Source of the DNA: Kiritimatiellia bacterium
GTDB lineage: Bacteria > Verrucomicrobiota > Kiritimatiellia > CAIQIC01 > Lenti-01
Direction of reading: 5' to 3'
Assembly: GCA_017527155.1 (NCBI GenBank)
Contig: JAFXQI010000051.1
Location: 1 to 45,297, forward strand
Length of the DNA: 45,297 bases
The notes under the pieces: generated by a model
The model's input: only the letters and a program-made list of their open reading frames with translations
The model's database searches: none
What the model was told of the DNA's origin: nothing
Program-made: the position numbers and the translations under genes
Part shown: piece after piece, positions 1-10,141 of the stretch
Numbering within the stretch: the first letter of the stretch is position 1
Layout: the number at the start of each line of letters is the position of its first letter

Positions 1-26
1 GGAGGGGGAGGGGGAGGGGGAGGGGG

Positions 27-103
27 GGCGGGCTGACAGCCCGCCGTCAGGAGGGAGGGAGGGGGGCGGCACGGGGGCCGCCCGTGCAGGACGGGGACAG
101 GGG
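27..103. repeat. G-rich palindromic repeat unit, left copy
   Basis: Two palindromes lie in tandem. The first (27-45) is a perfect 9-bp inverted repeat, GGCGGGCTG and CAGCCCGCC around one A, followed by GTCAGG. The second (69-87) pairs GCACGGG with CCCGTGC and is followed by the shared tail AGGACGGGGACAGGGG. Both reappear in the same orientation at 623-791, on the other side of the DUF2357 fragment. The surrounding 1-150 is almost pure G/A on this strand and has no gene. Confidence 0.75.
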
Positions 104-155
104 GCGAGAGGGGGGGAGAGGAGGGACGAGAGAGGAGATGGGGGGCGGGAGGGGA

Positions 156-533
156 GTGTTCTTCCGAAATCGTCAGGACCATCGAGGAGCACGCGCCGGG
201 AAGGACGCCTCCCCGGCGGAGCCCATCAACGACATGCACCGGTACCGGGACGCGATCCTCTACCGGGCGCAGGAGGGGGAGAGGCGGCTGTCGCGGCAGG
301 TGGTCGGGGCGTACGTGCTCTATCCGGGGCGGCCGGCGCCGCAGAGCTACGACTACGCCGGGCTCATCCGCGAGGAGAACATCGGCGCCATCCCGCTGCT
401 GCCCGGCGGGGAGGGCGGCGCCGCGCTCAAGGCCTTCCTCGGCGAAATCCTCGCCAAGCGGACCCCCGAGGACCCCGCCGGCGACGACAGCAAGCCATAC
501 TGGCTCTGGGAACTGGTGCCGCCGGACGAGTGA
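156..533 (+). pseudogene. 3' fragment of a DUF2357 (DUF524) PD-(D/E)XK-type nuclease gene
   Basis: From about 219 to the stop at 531-533 the reading frame looks like the C-terminal end of the DUF2357/DUF524 family. These are large McrC-like restriction-associated proteins with a PD-(D/E)XK domain. Visible landmarks are INDMHRYRDAIL, then AYVLYPGRP, then IGAIPLLPGG, in the order expected from that family. The full proteins are several hundred residues long, so only about 105-125 residues remain here and the catalytic Asp/Lys region is missing. Upstream the frame runs into low-complexity G-rich repeat DNA. A GTG at 156 behind a purine-rich GGAGGGGA could start a 125-residue product, but I favour a decayed remnant. 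The stretch 160-215 may also be frameshifted, because frame +1 reads more protein-like there. Identical palindromic repeats on both sides suggest recombination deleted the 5' part. Confidence 0.6.
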
Positions 534-622
534 CGGGTTTGCGGTGCGCGCGCTCGCGGGCGGGGAGTGGGAGGGAAAAGGGGTGGGGGCGCCCCGGCAG
601 GGAGGGGACGGGCGGGGGGCGG

Positions 623-791
623 GCGGCACGGGGGGCGCCCGTGCAGGACGGGGACAGGGGAGGGGAGAGGTGCGCCCGAGGAGGGCGAAAGGGGGCGGTG
701 GGGGGAGGGAGGGGCGGCGGGTTGACAACTCGCCGTCAGGAGGGGGAGGGGGGAGGGGGGCGGGCGGCGCGGGGGCGCCCGTTGTGCGCGG
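623..791. repeat. G-rich palindromic repeat units, right copies
   Basis: The second palindrome type recurs at 623-660 with the same tail as the left copy. The first type recurs at 716-734 as GGCGGGTTG / CAACTCGCC, followed by the same GTCAGG, and a diverged copy of the second type sits at 762-791. The C-to-T and G-to-A changes in the first palindrome occur in both arms, so pairing is preserved. This points to selection or copying of the folded form. No coding sequence is supported from 534 to 850. Confidence 0.7.
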
Positions 792-853
792 CTGGAGGGG
801 GACGCCGGCGGGCATCGTGGGTTTTCGTGCCACCGGTTCGGGCGGCAACTCCG

Positions 854-882
854 TTGAACCCCGTTTCCCGCTGTGCTAGGAT
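854..882 (+). promoter_or_regulatory. sigma70-like promoter for the GHL10 gene
   Basis: TTGAAC (854-859), 17 nt, TAGGAT (877-882). The expected transcript start near 889 lies after the ATG at 881, which argues against that ATG as the start codon. Confidence 0.55.
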
Positions 883-937
883 GGCTCCTGGACCGGACTC
901 CGGTCCTGCCTACAACCGATACACGACGGAACACTTC

Positions 938-3442
938 TTGCATCCGATTACTTCCATCATTCCCACGGCGATCCCATCCGCACCGACACCCTGCTCCCGG
1001 CCGCATTCCCGTTGCCGTTTTTTCCGTTTACCCCTCCTCTTCGCCCTGCTCCTGGTCTCGCTCGTCCTTTCCTCCGTCTCCCGCGCGGCGCGGCTGGTGG
1101 ACGACTTCCGCCCCGCGAGCGCCGGGGCCTGGACCCCCGTGTACGGCTCCCCCGCGCCCAAGCCCGTGCCCGACGGAATCGCCTTCCCGCTGCCCTTCGG
1201 CAAGCCCGGGTTCTTCTTCCACCGCACCGTCCCCGACCGCGCCGTGTGGGACAAGCCGATCCGCCTCGACCTCTCCCAGACCGTCGCCTTCGAACTGACC
1301 GTCTTCTGCGCCCGCCCCGATACTGTCCGCGCGATGGGCCTCTACCTCAAGAGCGGCAACGGCTGGTACGTCGCCGACCAGCCCCTCCGCGCCGCGGGAC
1401 TCCAGACCCTCGTCTTCCACAAGAGCGACTTCACCACCCAGGACAAGCCCGCCGGATGGAACCGCATCGACGGCCTCCGCCTCTCCCCCTGGCGCGGAAC
1501 GGGGCAGGCGGCGACCGACCTCGTCGTGCGGCGCCTCGCGGCGCTGGGTGACGGCGCGCTCGTCGTCGTGGCAGGCACCGCCTCCTGCACCGACCCCGCC
1601 GAACGCCCCATCGCGGCCAAGACCGCCAACCGCGTCAGCCGCCTGCTCCTCGAAGCCGGCATCGAGCACCGCCTCGCCACCGACGACGAAATCATGGCGT
1701 CCGGCCTCGGCACCGCCCGCCTCGCCCTCCTCCCCTACAACCCCGAGCCGCCCGCCCGCGAACTGACCGCCCTGCGCGCCTTTCTCGGACGCGGCGGCAA
1801 GCTCGGCGTGTTTTATGGAACCTCCGCCGGCCTCGCCACCTCCATGCACCTGCGCCTCGGCAAGTACGCCAAGGCCGACCGCCCCGACCGCTGGCGCGCC
1901 ATCGCCTTCCCGGACGCCGCCGCCCGCGGCCTCCCCGAGCGCATCGGCCAGAAATCCCCCAACCTCTACACCGTCGCCCCCGTCCCCCCTTCCTCCTTCG
2001 TCGCCGCCCGCTGGCTCGACGCCCGCGGCGTGCCCCAGCCCGAGCCGGCCATCCTCTTCTCGCCGGAAGGCTTCTGGATGACCCACATCCTGATGCCCGA
2101 CAACTGGACCGCCAAGCGCGACCTCCTGTGCCACCTCTGCTGCCGCTACGCCCCCGAACTCTGGATCCCCGCCGCCCGCCGCGCCCAGGCCGAAGCCGGC
2201 CATGTCAACGACTGGCTCACCCTCCCCTCCGCCATTTCCGGCATCCACGCCGCCGCCGCCCGCGCCCGCGATCCGAGCGCCGTCAACGCCCTCCTCGCGC
2301 AGGCCGAAGCCCTCGTCCCGCAGATCGCCGCCGCCCTCACCGGCGGCCGCCCCCAGGACGCTTGGCTCCTGGCCCGCCGCCAGCGCGACCTCCTCCTCCG
2401 CGCCGACGCCGCCACCCTCCCGCCGCGCCCCGGCGAAATCGTCGGCGTATGGGACCACGACGGCACCGGCCTGGTTCCCGGCGACTGGCCCGCCACCGCC
2501 CGCCTCCTTGCCGCCAACGGCGTCAACGCCATCTTCCCGAATGTCGCCTGGGGCGGACAGGCCCTGTATCCCTCCAAAGTCCTCCCCGCGTCCGCGAGCC
2601 TCAAACTCTACGGCGACTCCCTCGCCGCCTGCCTGGCCGCCGCCGCCCCCTACCGCCAGCAGGTCCACGCCTGGTTCGTCCTCTGGAAACTCGACAACGC
2701 CCCCGCCGACTTCACCGCCCGCATGAAGAAGGAAGGCCGCCTCCAGACCACCGCCTCCGGTGCCACCCGCCCCTGGCTCTCCCCCCACCATCCCGCCAAC
2801 CGCAAACTCATGCTCGACGCCATCGAGGAGATGGCCCGCAACTATCCCGCCCTTTCCGGTATCCACCTCGACTACATCCGCCTGCCCGACTCCCTCTCCT
2901 GCTACTCCCCGACCACCCGCGCCCGCTTCGAAGCCGCTCTCGGCAAGAAAGTCCCCCACTGGCCCGCCGACGTCCAGCCCAAGGGCGCCCTGAACGCCCG
3001 GTTCCGCCGCTGGCGCAGCGACGACATCTCCGCCTTCGTCGCCGAAGCCCGCCAGCGGCTCAAGACCGTCGCCCCCCGCATGAAACTCTCCTGCGCCGTC
3101 TACGGCGTCCCGGCGCCCGACGGCGGCAACATCGCCCAGGACTGGCCTTCCTGGCTGAAGCGGAACCTCGTCGACTTCCTCGTCCCCATGAACTACACCG
3201 AATCCCCGGCCACGGCCGCCGCCTGGCTCAAGGCCCAGACGGGCCTCCCGGGCGCCGCCGGCCGCATCTGGTCGGGCATCGGAGTGACCGCCGACGAATC
3301 CCGCCTCGACGCCGCCTCCACCGCCCGCCAGATCGCCCTCGCCCGCCAATACGGCTGCCCCGGCTACGTCCTCTTCTCCCTCAACGACACCCTCGCCCGC
3401 GACATCCTCCCCCCCCTCCGCCAAGGCCCCCTCCGTCCCTGA
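938..3442 (+). CDS. Secreted GHL10-type (DUF187) family 10-like glycosyl hydrolase
   Basis: An exported protein of about 834 residues. A hydrophobic stretch (LLFALLLVSLVLSSVSRA, about residues 32-50) followed by ARLVDD looks like a signal peptide with a long basic n-region. The middle (about 55-490) has no domain I can name; the first part could be a carbohydrate-binding-like beta domain. From about residue 499 the sequence follows the GHL10/DUF187 TIM-barrel family: GVNAIFPNVAWGG, the HAWFVLWKLDN strand, PWLSPHHPANRKLMLDAIEEM, the acidic GIHLDYIRLPDS motif near 643-650, and LVDFLVPMNYTES near the end. These proteins are thought to act on peptidoglycan or other glycans, but the substrate here is unknown. 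I chose TTG 938 because it is the only ordinary in-frame start between the predicted transcript start and the signal peptide. ATG 881 is the alternative and overlaps the -10. The gene seems monocistronic; glf has its own promoter. Confidence 0.85.
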   Translation: MHPITSIIPTAIPSAPTPCSRPHSRCRFFRLPLLFALLLVSLVLSSVSRAARLVDDFRPASAGAWTPVYGSPAPKPVPDGIAFPLPFGKPGFFFHRTVPDRAVWDKPIRLDLSQTVAFELTVFCARPDTVRAMGLYLKSGNGWYVADQPLRAAGLQTLVFHKSDFTTQDKPAGWNRIDGLRLSPWRGTGQAATDLVVRRLAALGDGALVVVAGTASCTDPAERPIAAKTANRVSRLLLEAGIEHRLATDDEIMASGLGTARLALLPYNPEPPARELTALRAFLGRGGKLGVFYGTSAGLATSMHLRLGKYAKADRPDRWRAIAFPDAAARGLPERIGQKSPNLYTVAPVPPSSFVAARWLDARGVPQPEPAILFSPEGFWMTHILMPDNWTAKRDLLCHLCCRYAPELWIPAARRAQAEAGHVNDWLTLPSAISGIHAAAARARDPSAVNALLAQAEALVPQIAAALTGGRPQDAWLLARRQRDLLLRADAATLPPRPGEIVGVWDHDGTGLVPGDWPATARLLAANGVNAIFPNVAWGGQALYPSKVLPASASLKLYGDSLAACLAAAAPYRQQVHAWFVLWKLDNAPADFTARMKKEGRLQTTASGATRPWLSPHHPANRKLMLDAIEEMARNYPALSGIHLDYIRLPDSLSCYSPTTRARFEAALGKKVPHWPADVQPKGALNARFRRWRSDDISAFVAEARQRLKTVAPRMKLSCAVYGVPAPDGGNIAQDWPSWLKRNLVDFLVPMNYTESPATAAAWLKAQTGLPGAAGRIWSGIGVTADESRLDAASTARQIALARQYGCPGYVLFSLNDTLARDILPPLRQGPLRP

Positions 3443-3469
3443 CCCGCCCCCGTCCGTTGCGATTGCGGT

Positions 3470-3498
3470 TTGACGCCCGCGCCGCGGCCCGCTACGCT
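3470..3498 (+). promoter_or_regulatory. Promoter of glf, leaderless geometry
   Basis: TTGACG (3470-3475), 17 nt, TACGCT (3493-3498), then 8 nt to the ATG at 3507. Transcription would begin at or within about 2 nt of the start codon. No purine-rich ribosome-binding site precedes the ATG. Confidence 0.65.
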
Positions 3499-3506
3499 GT
3501 GGCCCC

Positions 3507-4664
3507 ATGAACACGAATGCGATGGAACAACCCGTGGTGATCGTCGGCGCCGGCTTCTACGGCGCGGTGATGGCGGAGCGGTTCGCGAGCGCGGGCCGCC
3601 GCGTCCTGGTGCTGGACAAGCGGCCCCACGTCGGCGGCAACAGCTGGTCGCGGCCCGACCCGGACACCGGCGTCGAGGAACACGTGTACGGCCCGCACAT
3701 CTTCCACACCTCCGACGAGACGGTCTGGGAGTACGCGAACCGCTTCACGACCTTCAACGGCTACCGCCACACCGTCTGGGCGCGCCGCCGCGGCAAGATC
3801 TATCCGCTCCCCTTCGGCCTGGCCGCGATCAACCTCCTCCTCGGCCGCTCGATGGGCCCCGCCGAGGCCCGCGCGTGGGTTGCGGAAGAAGTCGCCCGCG
3901 AAGGTATCTCCGAGCCGCGCAACCTCGAAGAAAAGGCGCTGTCGCTCGTCGGCCGCACCCTCTACGACGCCTTCGTCAAGGAATACACCGAAAAGCACTG
4001 GGGCCGCCCCGCCACCGAGCTGCCCGCCTACATCATCACGCGCCTGCCCCTCCGCTGGACCTTCGACACCAACTACTACTCCTCCCGCCGCCAGGGCATC
4101 CCGACCGACGGCTACGGCGCCTGGTTCCACCGCATGCTCGCGCACCCGAACATCGAGCTGCGCCTCTCCACCGACTATTTCGACGTCCGCGGCACCCTCC
4201 CCGCCGGCGCCCCGCTGATCTACACCGGCCCCATCGACCGCTTCTTCGGCTACAAGCACGGCCGCCTCGGCTGGCGCAGCGTCCGGTGGGAGAAGGAAGT
4301 CAAGGACACGCCCGACTGGCAGGGCACCTCCGTCATCAACGAATGCGACGGCTCGGTCCCCTGCACGCGCGTCTACGAGTACGCCCACTTCACGCCCGAG
4401 CGCCGCTTCGAGCGGACGATCGTGCACCGCGAATACTCCTTTGCGCCCGGCCCGGACGACGACACCTTCTACCCCGTCGGCACCCCCGAAGACGCGGCCA
4501 TCCTCGCCAAATACCGCGCCGAAGCCGCCGCCACCTGCCCCGGCACCGTCTTCGGCGGCCGCCTCGGCCGCTACTCCTACTGGGACATGGACAAAGCCAT
4601 CGCCGTCGCCCTCGCCGACTACCAGAAACTCGCCTCGGGCGCCCCCGGCGGCATCCGCGAATGA
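3507..4664 (+). CDS. glf: UDP-galactopyranose mutase
   Basis: This flavoenzyme interconverts UDP-galactopyranose and UDP-galactofuranose in the cytoplasm, supplying Galf for surface glycans. The 385 residues are close to the 370-390 usual for the family. The N-terminus has the FAD dinucleotide fold (VVIVGAGFYGAVMAERF, about 10-26) and the acidic strand end VLVLDKRPHVGGN. The family motifs EEHVYGPHIFHT and KYTEKHWG-like EYTEKHWGRP follow, then YTGPIDRFFGYKHGRLGWRS and, at the C-terminus, YSYWDMDKAIAVAL. All are typical of bacterial Glf. Its stop overlaps the ATG of the next gene (ATGA at 4661-4664), so the two are translationally coupled. A Galf-containing polymer is therefore likely in this organism, though no dedicated galactofuranosyltransferase is identified here. 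Confidence 0.96.
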   Translation: MNTNAMEQPVVIVGAGFYGAVMAERFASAGRRVLVLDKRPHVGGNSWSRPDPDTGVEEHVYGPHIFHTSDETVWEYANRFTTFNGYRHTVWARRRGKIYPLPFGLAAINLLLGRSMGPAEARAWVAEEVAREGISEPRNLEEKALSLVGRTLYDAFVKEYTEKHWGRPATELPAYIITRLPLRWTFDTNYYSSRRQGIPTDGYGAWFHRMLAHPNIELRLSTDYFDVRGTLPAGAPLIYTGPIDRFFGYKHGRLGWRSVRWEKEVKDTPDWQGTSVINECDGSVPCTRVYEYAHFTPERRFERTIVHREYSFAPGPDDDTFYPVGTPEDAAILAKYRAEAAATCPGTVFGGRLGRYSYWDMDKAIAVALADYQKLASGAPGGIRE

Positions 4665-5836
4665 CCCCCGGCGGCGGCAGCCCGCGCCCGCGCGCGACCT
4701 TCCTCTGCTCGAACCTCGCGTCCAACAGCGTCGGCGCCGTCGTCCGCCTCGCCCGCTACCTCCAGCCCGAGTTCGACGTCCAGATCGCCGGCCCGTGCCT
4801 CTGGGGCGAACCCAACGCCATGTACCGGCGCGAATTCCCCTTCACCGTCGTCGACGCCCCGCGCATCTACCGCTTTCCCGACTTCTTCGCCGGCGTCCGC
4901 AAGCTGGCCGACGCCGCGACCGGCGACCTCCTCGTCGTCATGAAAGCCTTCGCTCCGGCCCTTCCCGCCGCTCTTTATGCCAAGCGCCGCCGCGGCGCGC
5001 GCGTCGCCGTCTACCTCGACGAATGGGACGGCGCCACCCCCGCCGCCTGGACGCCCCGCGAACGCCTCCGCCGACTGGCCCGCGACTGGATGCATCCCTG
5101 CGACGACCTCTGGACCCCGTACTGGGAGCGGAGCCTCAAGCAGGCCGACCTCGTCCTCGGCACCACCACCTTCCTCGCGAAGAAGTTCGGCGCTGTCCGC
5201 TACGACCTCGGCGCCGACACCACCTTCTTCCGCCCCCAGCCCCCCGACGCCACCGCCGCGCTCAAGCGCGACCTCGGACTCGACGGCGCCCGCCTTCTCG
5301 TCTTCGGCGGCGTCGCCCGCGCCCACAAAGGCCTCGAAACCTTCGCCGCCGCCGTCGCCTCCATGCCCGAATCCGACAACTGGCGCCTACTGGTCGCCGG
5401 CCCGCACAACGAATGCACCGACGCCCTCGTCCGCGACGGCGCCTACCGCGGCCGCATCCATTGCACCGGCGCCATCCCCCATCCCGACATGCCCAAATAC
5501 CTCGCCCTCGCCGACGTCCTCGCCGTCCCCCTCGGCACCGGCCTCATGGCGTCCTCCCAGATGCCCTGCAAAGTCTACGAAGCGATGGCGATGGAGAAAC
5601 CCGTCCTGGCGAGCGCCGTCAGCGACGTCCCCGCCGTCCTCGACGGCTGTGGCTGGACCGTCCCCCCCGGCGACTCCGCCGCCGTCGCCGCCGCCCTCCG
5701 CGGAATCGCGGCCGACCCCGCCGCCGCCGCCCGCCGCACCGCCGCCGCCCGCGCCCGCGCCGTTGCCGAATACGACTCCACCGTCGCCGCCGCGCGGTTG
5801 CGCGGGCTCTTGCGGCCCCTCCTTGCCGGGGGATGA
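4661..5836 (+). CDS. GT4-family glycosyltransferase
   Basis: A 391-residue GT-B-fold glycosyltransferase, probably cytoplasmic or membrane-associated, adding a sugar to a lipid-linked or surface glycan. The C-terminal donor-binding half starts near residue 210 with LLVFGGVARAHKGLETFAAAV, continues through LLVAGPHNE and HCTGAIPHPDMPKYLALADVLAVPL, and has the GT4 E-x7-E-like segment KVYEAMAMEKPVLAS near 303-315. The N-terminal acceptor half opens with TFLCSNLASNSVGAVVRLARYL, typical of these enzymes. The start is fixed by the ATGA overlap with glf. The pairing suggests the acceptor or product contains galactofuranose, but the donor cannot be read from sequence. Its stop codon lies inside the left arm of a long inverted repeat. 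Confidence 0.88.
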   Translation: MTPGGGSPRPRATFLCSNLASNSVGAVVRLARYLQPEFDVQIAGPCLWGEPNAMYRREFPFTVVDAPRIYRFPDFFAGVRKLADAATGDLLVVMKAFAPALPAALYAKRRRGARVAVYLDEWDGATPAAWTPRERLRRLARDWMHPCDDLWTPYWERSLKQADLVLGTTTFLAKKFGAVRYDLGADTTFFRPQPPDATAALKRDLGLDGARLLVFGGVARAHKGLETFAAAVASMPESDNWRLLVAGPHNECTDALVRDGAYRGRIHCTGAIPHPDMPKYLALADVLAVPLGTGLMASSQMPCKVYEAMAMEKPVLASAVSDVPAVLDGCGWTVPPGDSAAVAAALRGIAADPAAAARRTAAARARAVAEYDSTVAAARLRGLLRPLLAGG

Positions 5837-5889
5837 CTTGCGACTTGCGACTTGGGCGCCGGGGCCATCCAAGTCGCAAGTCGCAAGTC
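5835..5889. terminator. Perfect 21-bp inverted repeat between convergent genes
   Basis: The left arm (5835-5855) is built from tandem GACTTGC heptads ending in GG; the right arm (5869-5889) is its exact complement, around a 13-nt GC-rich loop. It begins inside the stop codon of the glycosyltransferase and ends 19 bp before the stop of the convergent minus-strand gene, so it could serve as a bidirectional terminator. No U-tract follows on the plus side other than TTTCCCCCC. The heptad substructure is unusual for a terminator. Confidence 0.6.
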
Positions 5890-5907
5890 GCCAAGTCGTT
5901 TCCCCCC

Positions 5908-7914
5908 TCAGCCGCCCACCGCCACCCCGAGGCGCCCGAGCGCCTTGATGGCGTCGGCGTTGCCTTGGGCGGCGGCCTTGCGGTACCACTCGATGGCGGG
6001 GGCGTTGTCGCCGGTCTTGCGGGCGCGGAGTTCGGCCTTGCGGCCGACGACGAACTGCGCGGCGGCATTCCCGGCCTCCGCCTGCGCGTCGAGCCACTCG
6101 GGCGCGCCTTCGGAGCCGTGGTTGCCGGCGATCAGGACCCATCGGACGGACTTGGCATCGTACCCGGCGGGCCCCTTGCCGGCGAGGAAGAGGCGGCCGA
6201 GGGCGGCTTGGGCTTCCGCGTCGCCGGCGCCCGCCTTCGCGGCGAGCCAGAGCGCGGCCTGGGGCTGATGGCGGGCGGCGGCATCGACCATGAGGCGCAG
6301 GGCCTCTTCGGGGTTGCGGTCGCCGCCCTTGCCTTCGTCGAGCATGCGGGCGACGATGTAGCGGGCGGCCGGATCGCCGCTGTCGGAGAGCCTCCGCACG
6401 TGGCGGACGACGCCGTGGAACTGGGCGATGTCGGCGGGCCGGGCGTACGTCCAGCGGCAGGCGTCGAAATCGGCCGCGGCGTCTCCGGGATCGCTCCGGC
6501 CGTCGGCTCCGGCGAGCCGGACGTGGACGAGGGCGAGGTCGGCCCCGGCGGCCCGGTACTTGCGGGCGGAGAGCAGCGCCTTGCGCGCGTCGTCGGGGCG
6601 GATGGCGGAGATGCGCAGCCCGCGGTCGAGGCAGTGGCGGCCGTAGGCGCGGCGCGCGGCGGGCAACCCGTAATGGAAGGCCAGCGCGAGCACGACGGCG
6701 GCCAGCAACCACGGCAGATGCCGCATCAGGCGCCGGAAGAACCGCTTGTTGGGGGTGTGGCGCCCGCCGTGGCGGTGGTGGTGGTGGTGATGGTAGGAGG
6801 CGGACGGGGCGCTGCCTCCCCCGGAACCCGCCGCGGCGGCCGCCGTACGCTTCCCCGCCTCCTGCGCGGAGTGCGAATGCGGTCGCGAACCGCCGCGCGA
6901 ATGCGTCCGCGGCGGGATTTCGCGCTTGGGCGCGGGCGCGGACAGCAGCGGGAAGGCGGCTTTCAGCGCGTCCGCGACGGTTCCGTCCGCCGGCGGTTCG
7001 TCCGCGAAGCGGCGCAGGGCGTCCGCCACCTCCGGCGCGAAAAACAGCGCGTGGCTTCCCCGGGCGTACCACGGCGCCTGCCCGCGCAGGGCATCCAGAC
7101 GCCCGGCGGCCGCGCGCAGGGCGTCCGCATCGGGGGCGGGGTCGGCGAGGAGCGGCGCCCAGACGCGGCGCGCTTCGTCGAGCAGCCCGTCGAGCGGCGC
7201 GGTTTTCCCGAACATCGAAAACAGCAGCGGCTGGAGCCCCACCTCCGGGTCCTCGGGCTTCACCGACGACACCGCGAACCCCGGCAGCGCCGGATAGTTG
7301 TCCGCCAGCAGCGGCAGCCGCCTGCGCAGGATGCCGGCGAAATCGTTCCCCGACGCCGGATCCCGGTCCGCGTGCGTCAGCACCAGCGCGACCGCCGGAG
7401 GGTAGGGGAGGGCGAGCAGATGGCGGATGCAGGCGTTGGTGGCCCATACCGTGTCGAGGTGCGCCGCCTGGTCCTCCCCGTCCCCGCGGATCGTCGACAC
7501 GTCGAACAGCACCAGCACGCGCGTGGCCCCGGCGATGCGCGCCTTCAGGGCCTCCAGGTCCGGATGCAACGCCTCCGCGCGGGCGGCGAAGGCGGCGGGA
7601 TCGTCCTGCCCGGCGGCCTCCTGGAACGCGGTGCGGAACAGCTCCGGCGGGCATTCCGGCACGTCGAGCGCGAACAGCTCCTCCTGTCCGCGGCAGACGG
7701 TGAAGCGCAGGTCGGCGTAGCGGCCGGGCTGTTCGGGCGGGCGCGGCACGGCGTAGAGGGACGCGGGCATCTGTTCGAGGAAGCGGAACGCGGCCTGGTT
7801 TTCCGGCTTGAGCCGCAACCCGGCATCGGCATGGCCCGCGAAGACCTTGGCCAGCGCCATGGCCAGCACGGTCTTGCCCGAACCTTCCACGCCCAATATC
7901 AGGATGTCGTCCAT
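5908..7914 (-). CDS. Membrane-anchored GTPase-like protein with Sel1 repeats
   Basis: I do not recognise a named orthologue of this 668-residue protein. The N-terminal 240 residues look like a TRAFAC-type GTPase: P-loop GVEGSGKT (8-15), a G3-like LFALDVPE (80-87), a G4-like LTHAD (179-183, for NKxD) and a G5-like SSVK (216-219). A low-complexity linker (about 325-395) is rich in His, Ser and Ala and includes six consecutive histidines (375-380) flanked by Arg/His. One transmembrane helix follows (about 399-416, LPWLLAAVVLALAFHYG). The C-terminus (about 500-668) has Sel1-like repeats such as GDAEAQAALGRLFLAGKG and APAIEWYRKAAAQGNADAIKALG. The GTPase part would be cytoplasmic and the Sel1 part periplasmic. 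Start 7914 is chosen because AAAGGA lies 7 nt upstream; the longer in-frame ATG at 7962 lacks this. The gene is single and diverges from ftsH. Confidence 0.75.
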   Translation of the reverse strand: MDDILILGVEGSGKTVLAMALAKVFAGHADAGLRLKPENQAAFRFLEQMPASLYAVPRPPEQPGRYADLRFTVCRGQEELFALDVPECPPELFRTAFQEAAGQDDPAAFAARAEALHPDLEALKARIAGATRVLVLFDVSTIRGDGEDQAAHLDTVWATNACIRHLLALPYPPAVALVLTHADRDPASGNDFAGILRRRLPLLADNYPALPGFAVSSVKPEDPEVGLQPLLFSMFGKTAPLDGLLDEARRVWAPLLADPAPDADALRAAAGRLDALRGQAPWYARGSHALFFAPEVADALRRFADEPPADGTVADALKAAFPLLSAPAPKREIPPRTHSRGGSRPHSHSAQEAGKRTAAAAAGSGGGSAPSASYHHHHHHRHGGRHTPNKRFFRRLMRHLPWLLAAVVLALAFHYGLPAARRAYGRHCLDRGLRISAIRPDDARKALLSARKYRAAGADLALVHVRLAGADGRSDPGDAAADFDACRWTYARPADIAQFHGVVRHVRRLSDSGDPAARYIVARMLDEGKGGDRNPEEALRLMVDAAARHQPQAALWLAAKAGAGDAEAQAALGRLFLAGKGPAGYDAKSVRWVLIAGNHGSEGAPEWLDAQAEAGNAAAQFVVGRKAELRARKTGDNAPAIEWYRKAAAQGNADAIKALGRLGVAVGG

Positions 7915-7994
7915 CTGCGATTCCTTTCCGATTTCACGATATCCCATCCATCCTAAGCGCATCCGCCCTTTTCCGCAACGGATTTTCCGCGCAC

Positions 7995-8022
7995 TTGCGT
8001 TTTGGGCGGGGGGTGGTAGATT
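7995..8022 (+). promoter_or_regulatory. Promoter of ftsH
   Basis: TTGCGT (7995-8000), 16 nt, TAGATT (8017-8022). This gives a leader of about 24 nt containing ACGGAAA before the ATG at 8053. Confidence 0.5.
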
Positions 8023-8052
8023 GGCGGGGCATTTTTACCCCACGGAAACAAC

Positions 8053-10068
<2,016 letters not shown>

Positions 10069-10106
10069 CGGACGGCGGACGCCGGGCCGCCACGCTCGCT
10101 TTAGGC

Positions 10107-10134
10107 TTGTTTCGGCGGCGCAGGGTGGCACTAT
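10107..10134 (+). promoter_or_regulatory. Promoter of manA, leaderless geometry
   Basis: TTGTTT (10107-10112), 16 nt, CACTAT (10129-10134), 7 nt before ATG 10142. It overlaps the earlier ATG at 10133, which supports 10142 as the start. The -10 match is only moderate. Confidence 0.4.
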
Positions 10135-10141
10135 GCGGGGC

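Noticed and set aside
881-937. ATG 881 as the start of the GHL10 protein
   Set aside because: It overlaps the -10 box TAGGAT (877-882), so the transcript would start downstream.
1028-3514. 828-residue open frame on the minus strand opposite the GHL10 gene
   Set aside because: It is Gly/Glu/Val-rich with no domain, and mirrors the GC3 bias of the real gene. Similar antisense frames run opposite nearly every gene here.
4441-7956. 1171-codon plus-strand frame spanning the GT4 and GTPase-like genes
   Set aside because: Arg/Pro/His-rich, out of frame with both genes and crossing the inverted repeat; a GC-driven shadow.
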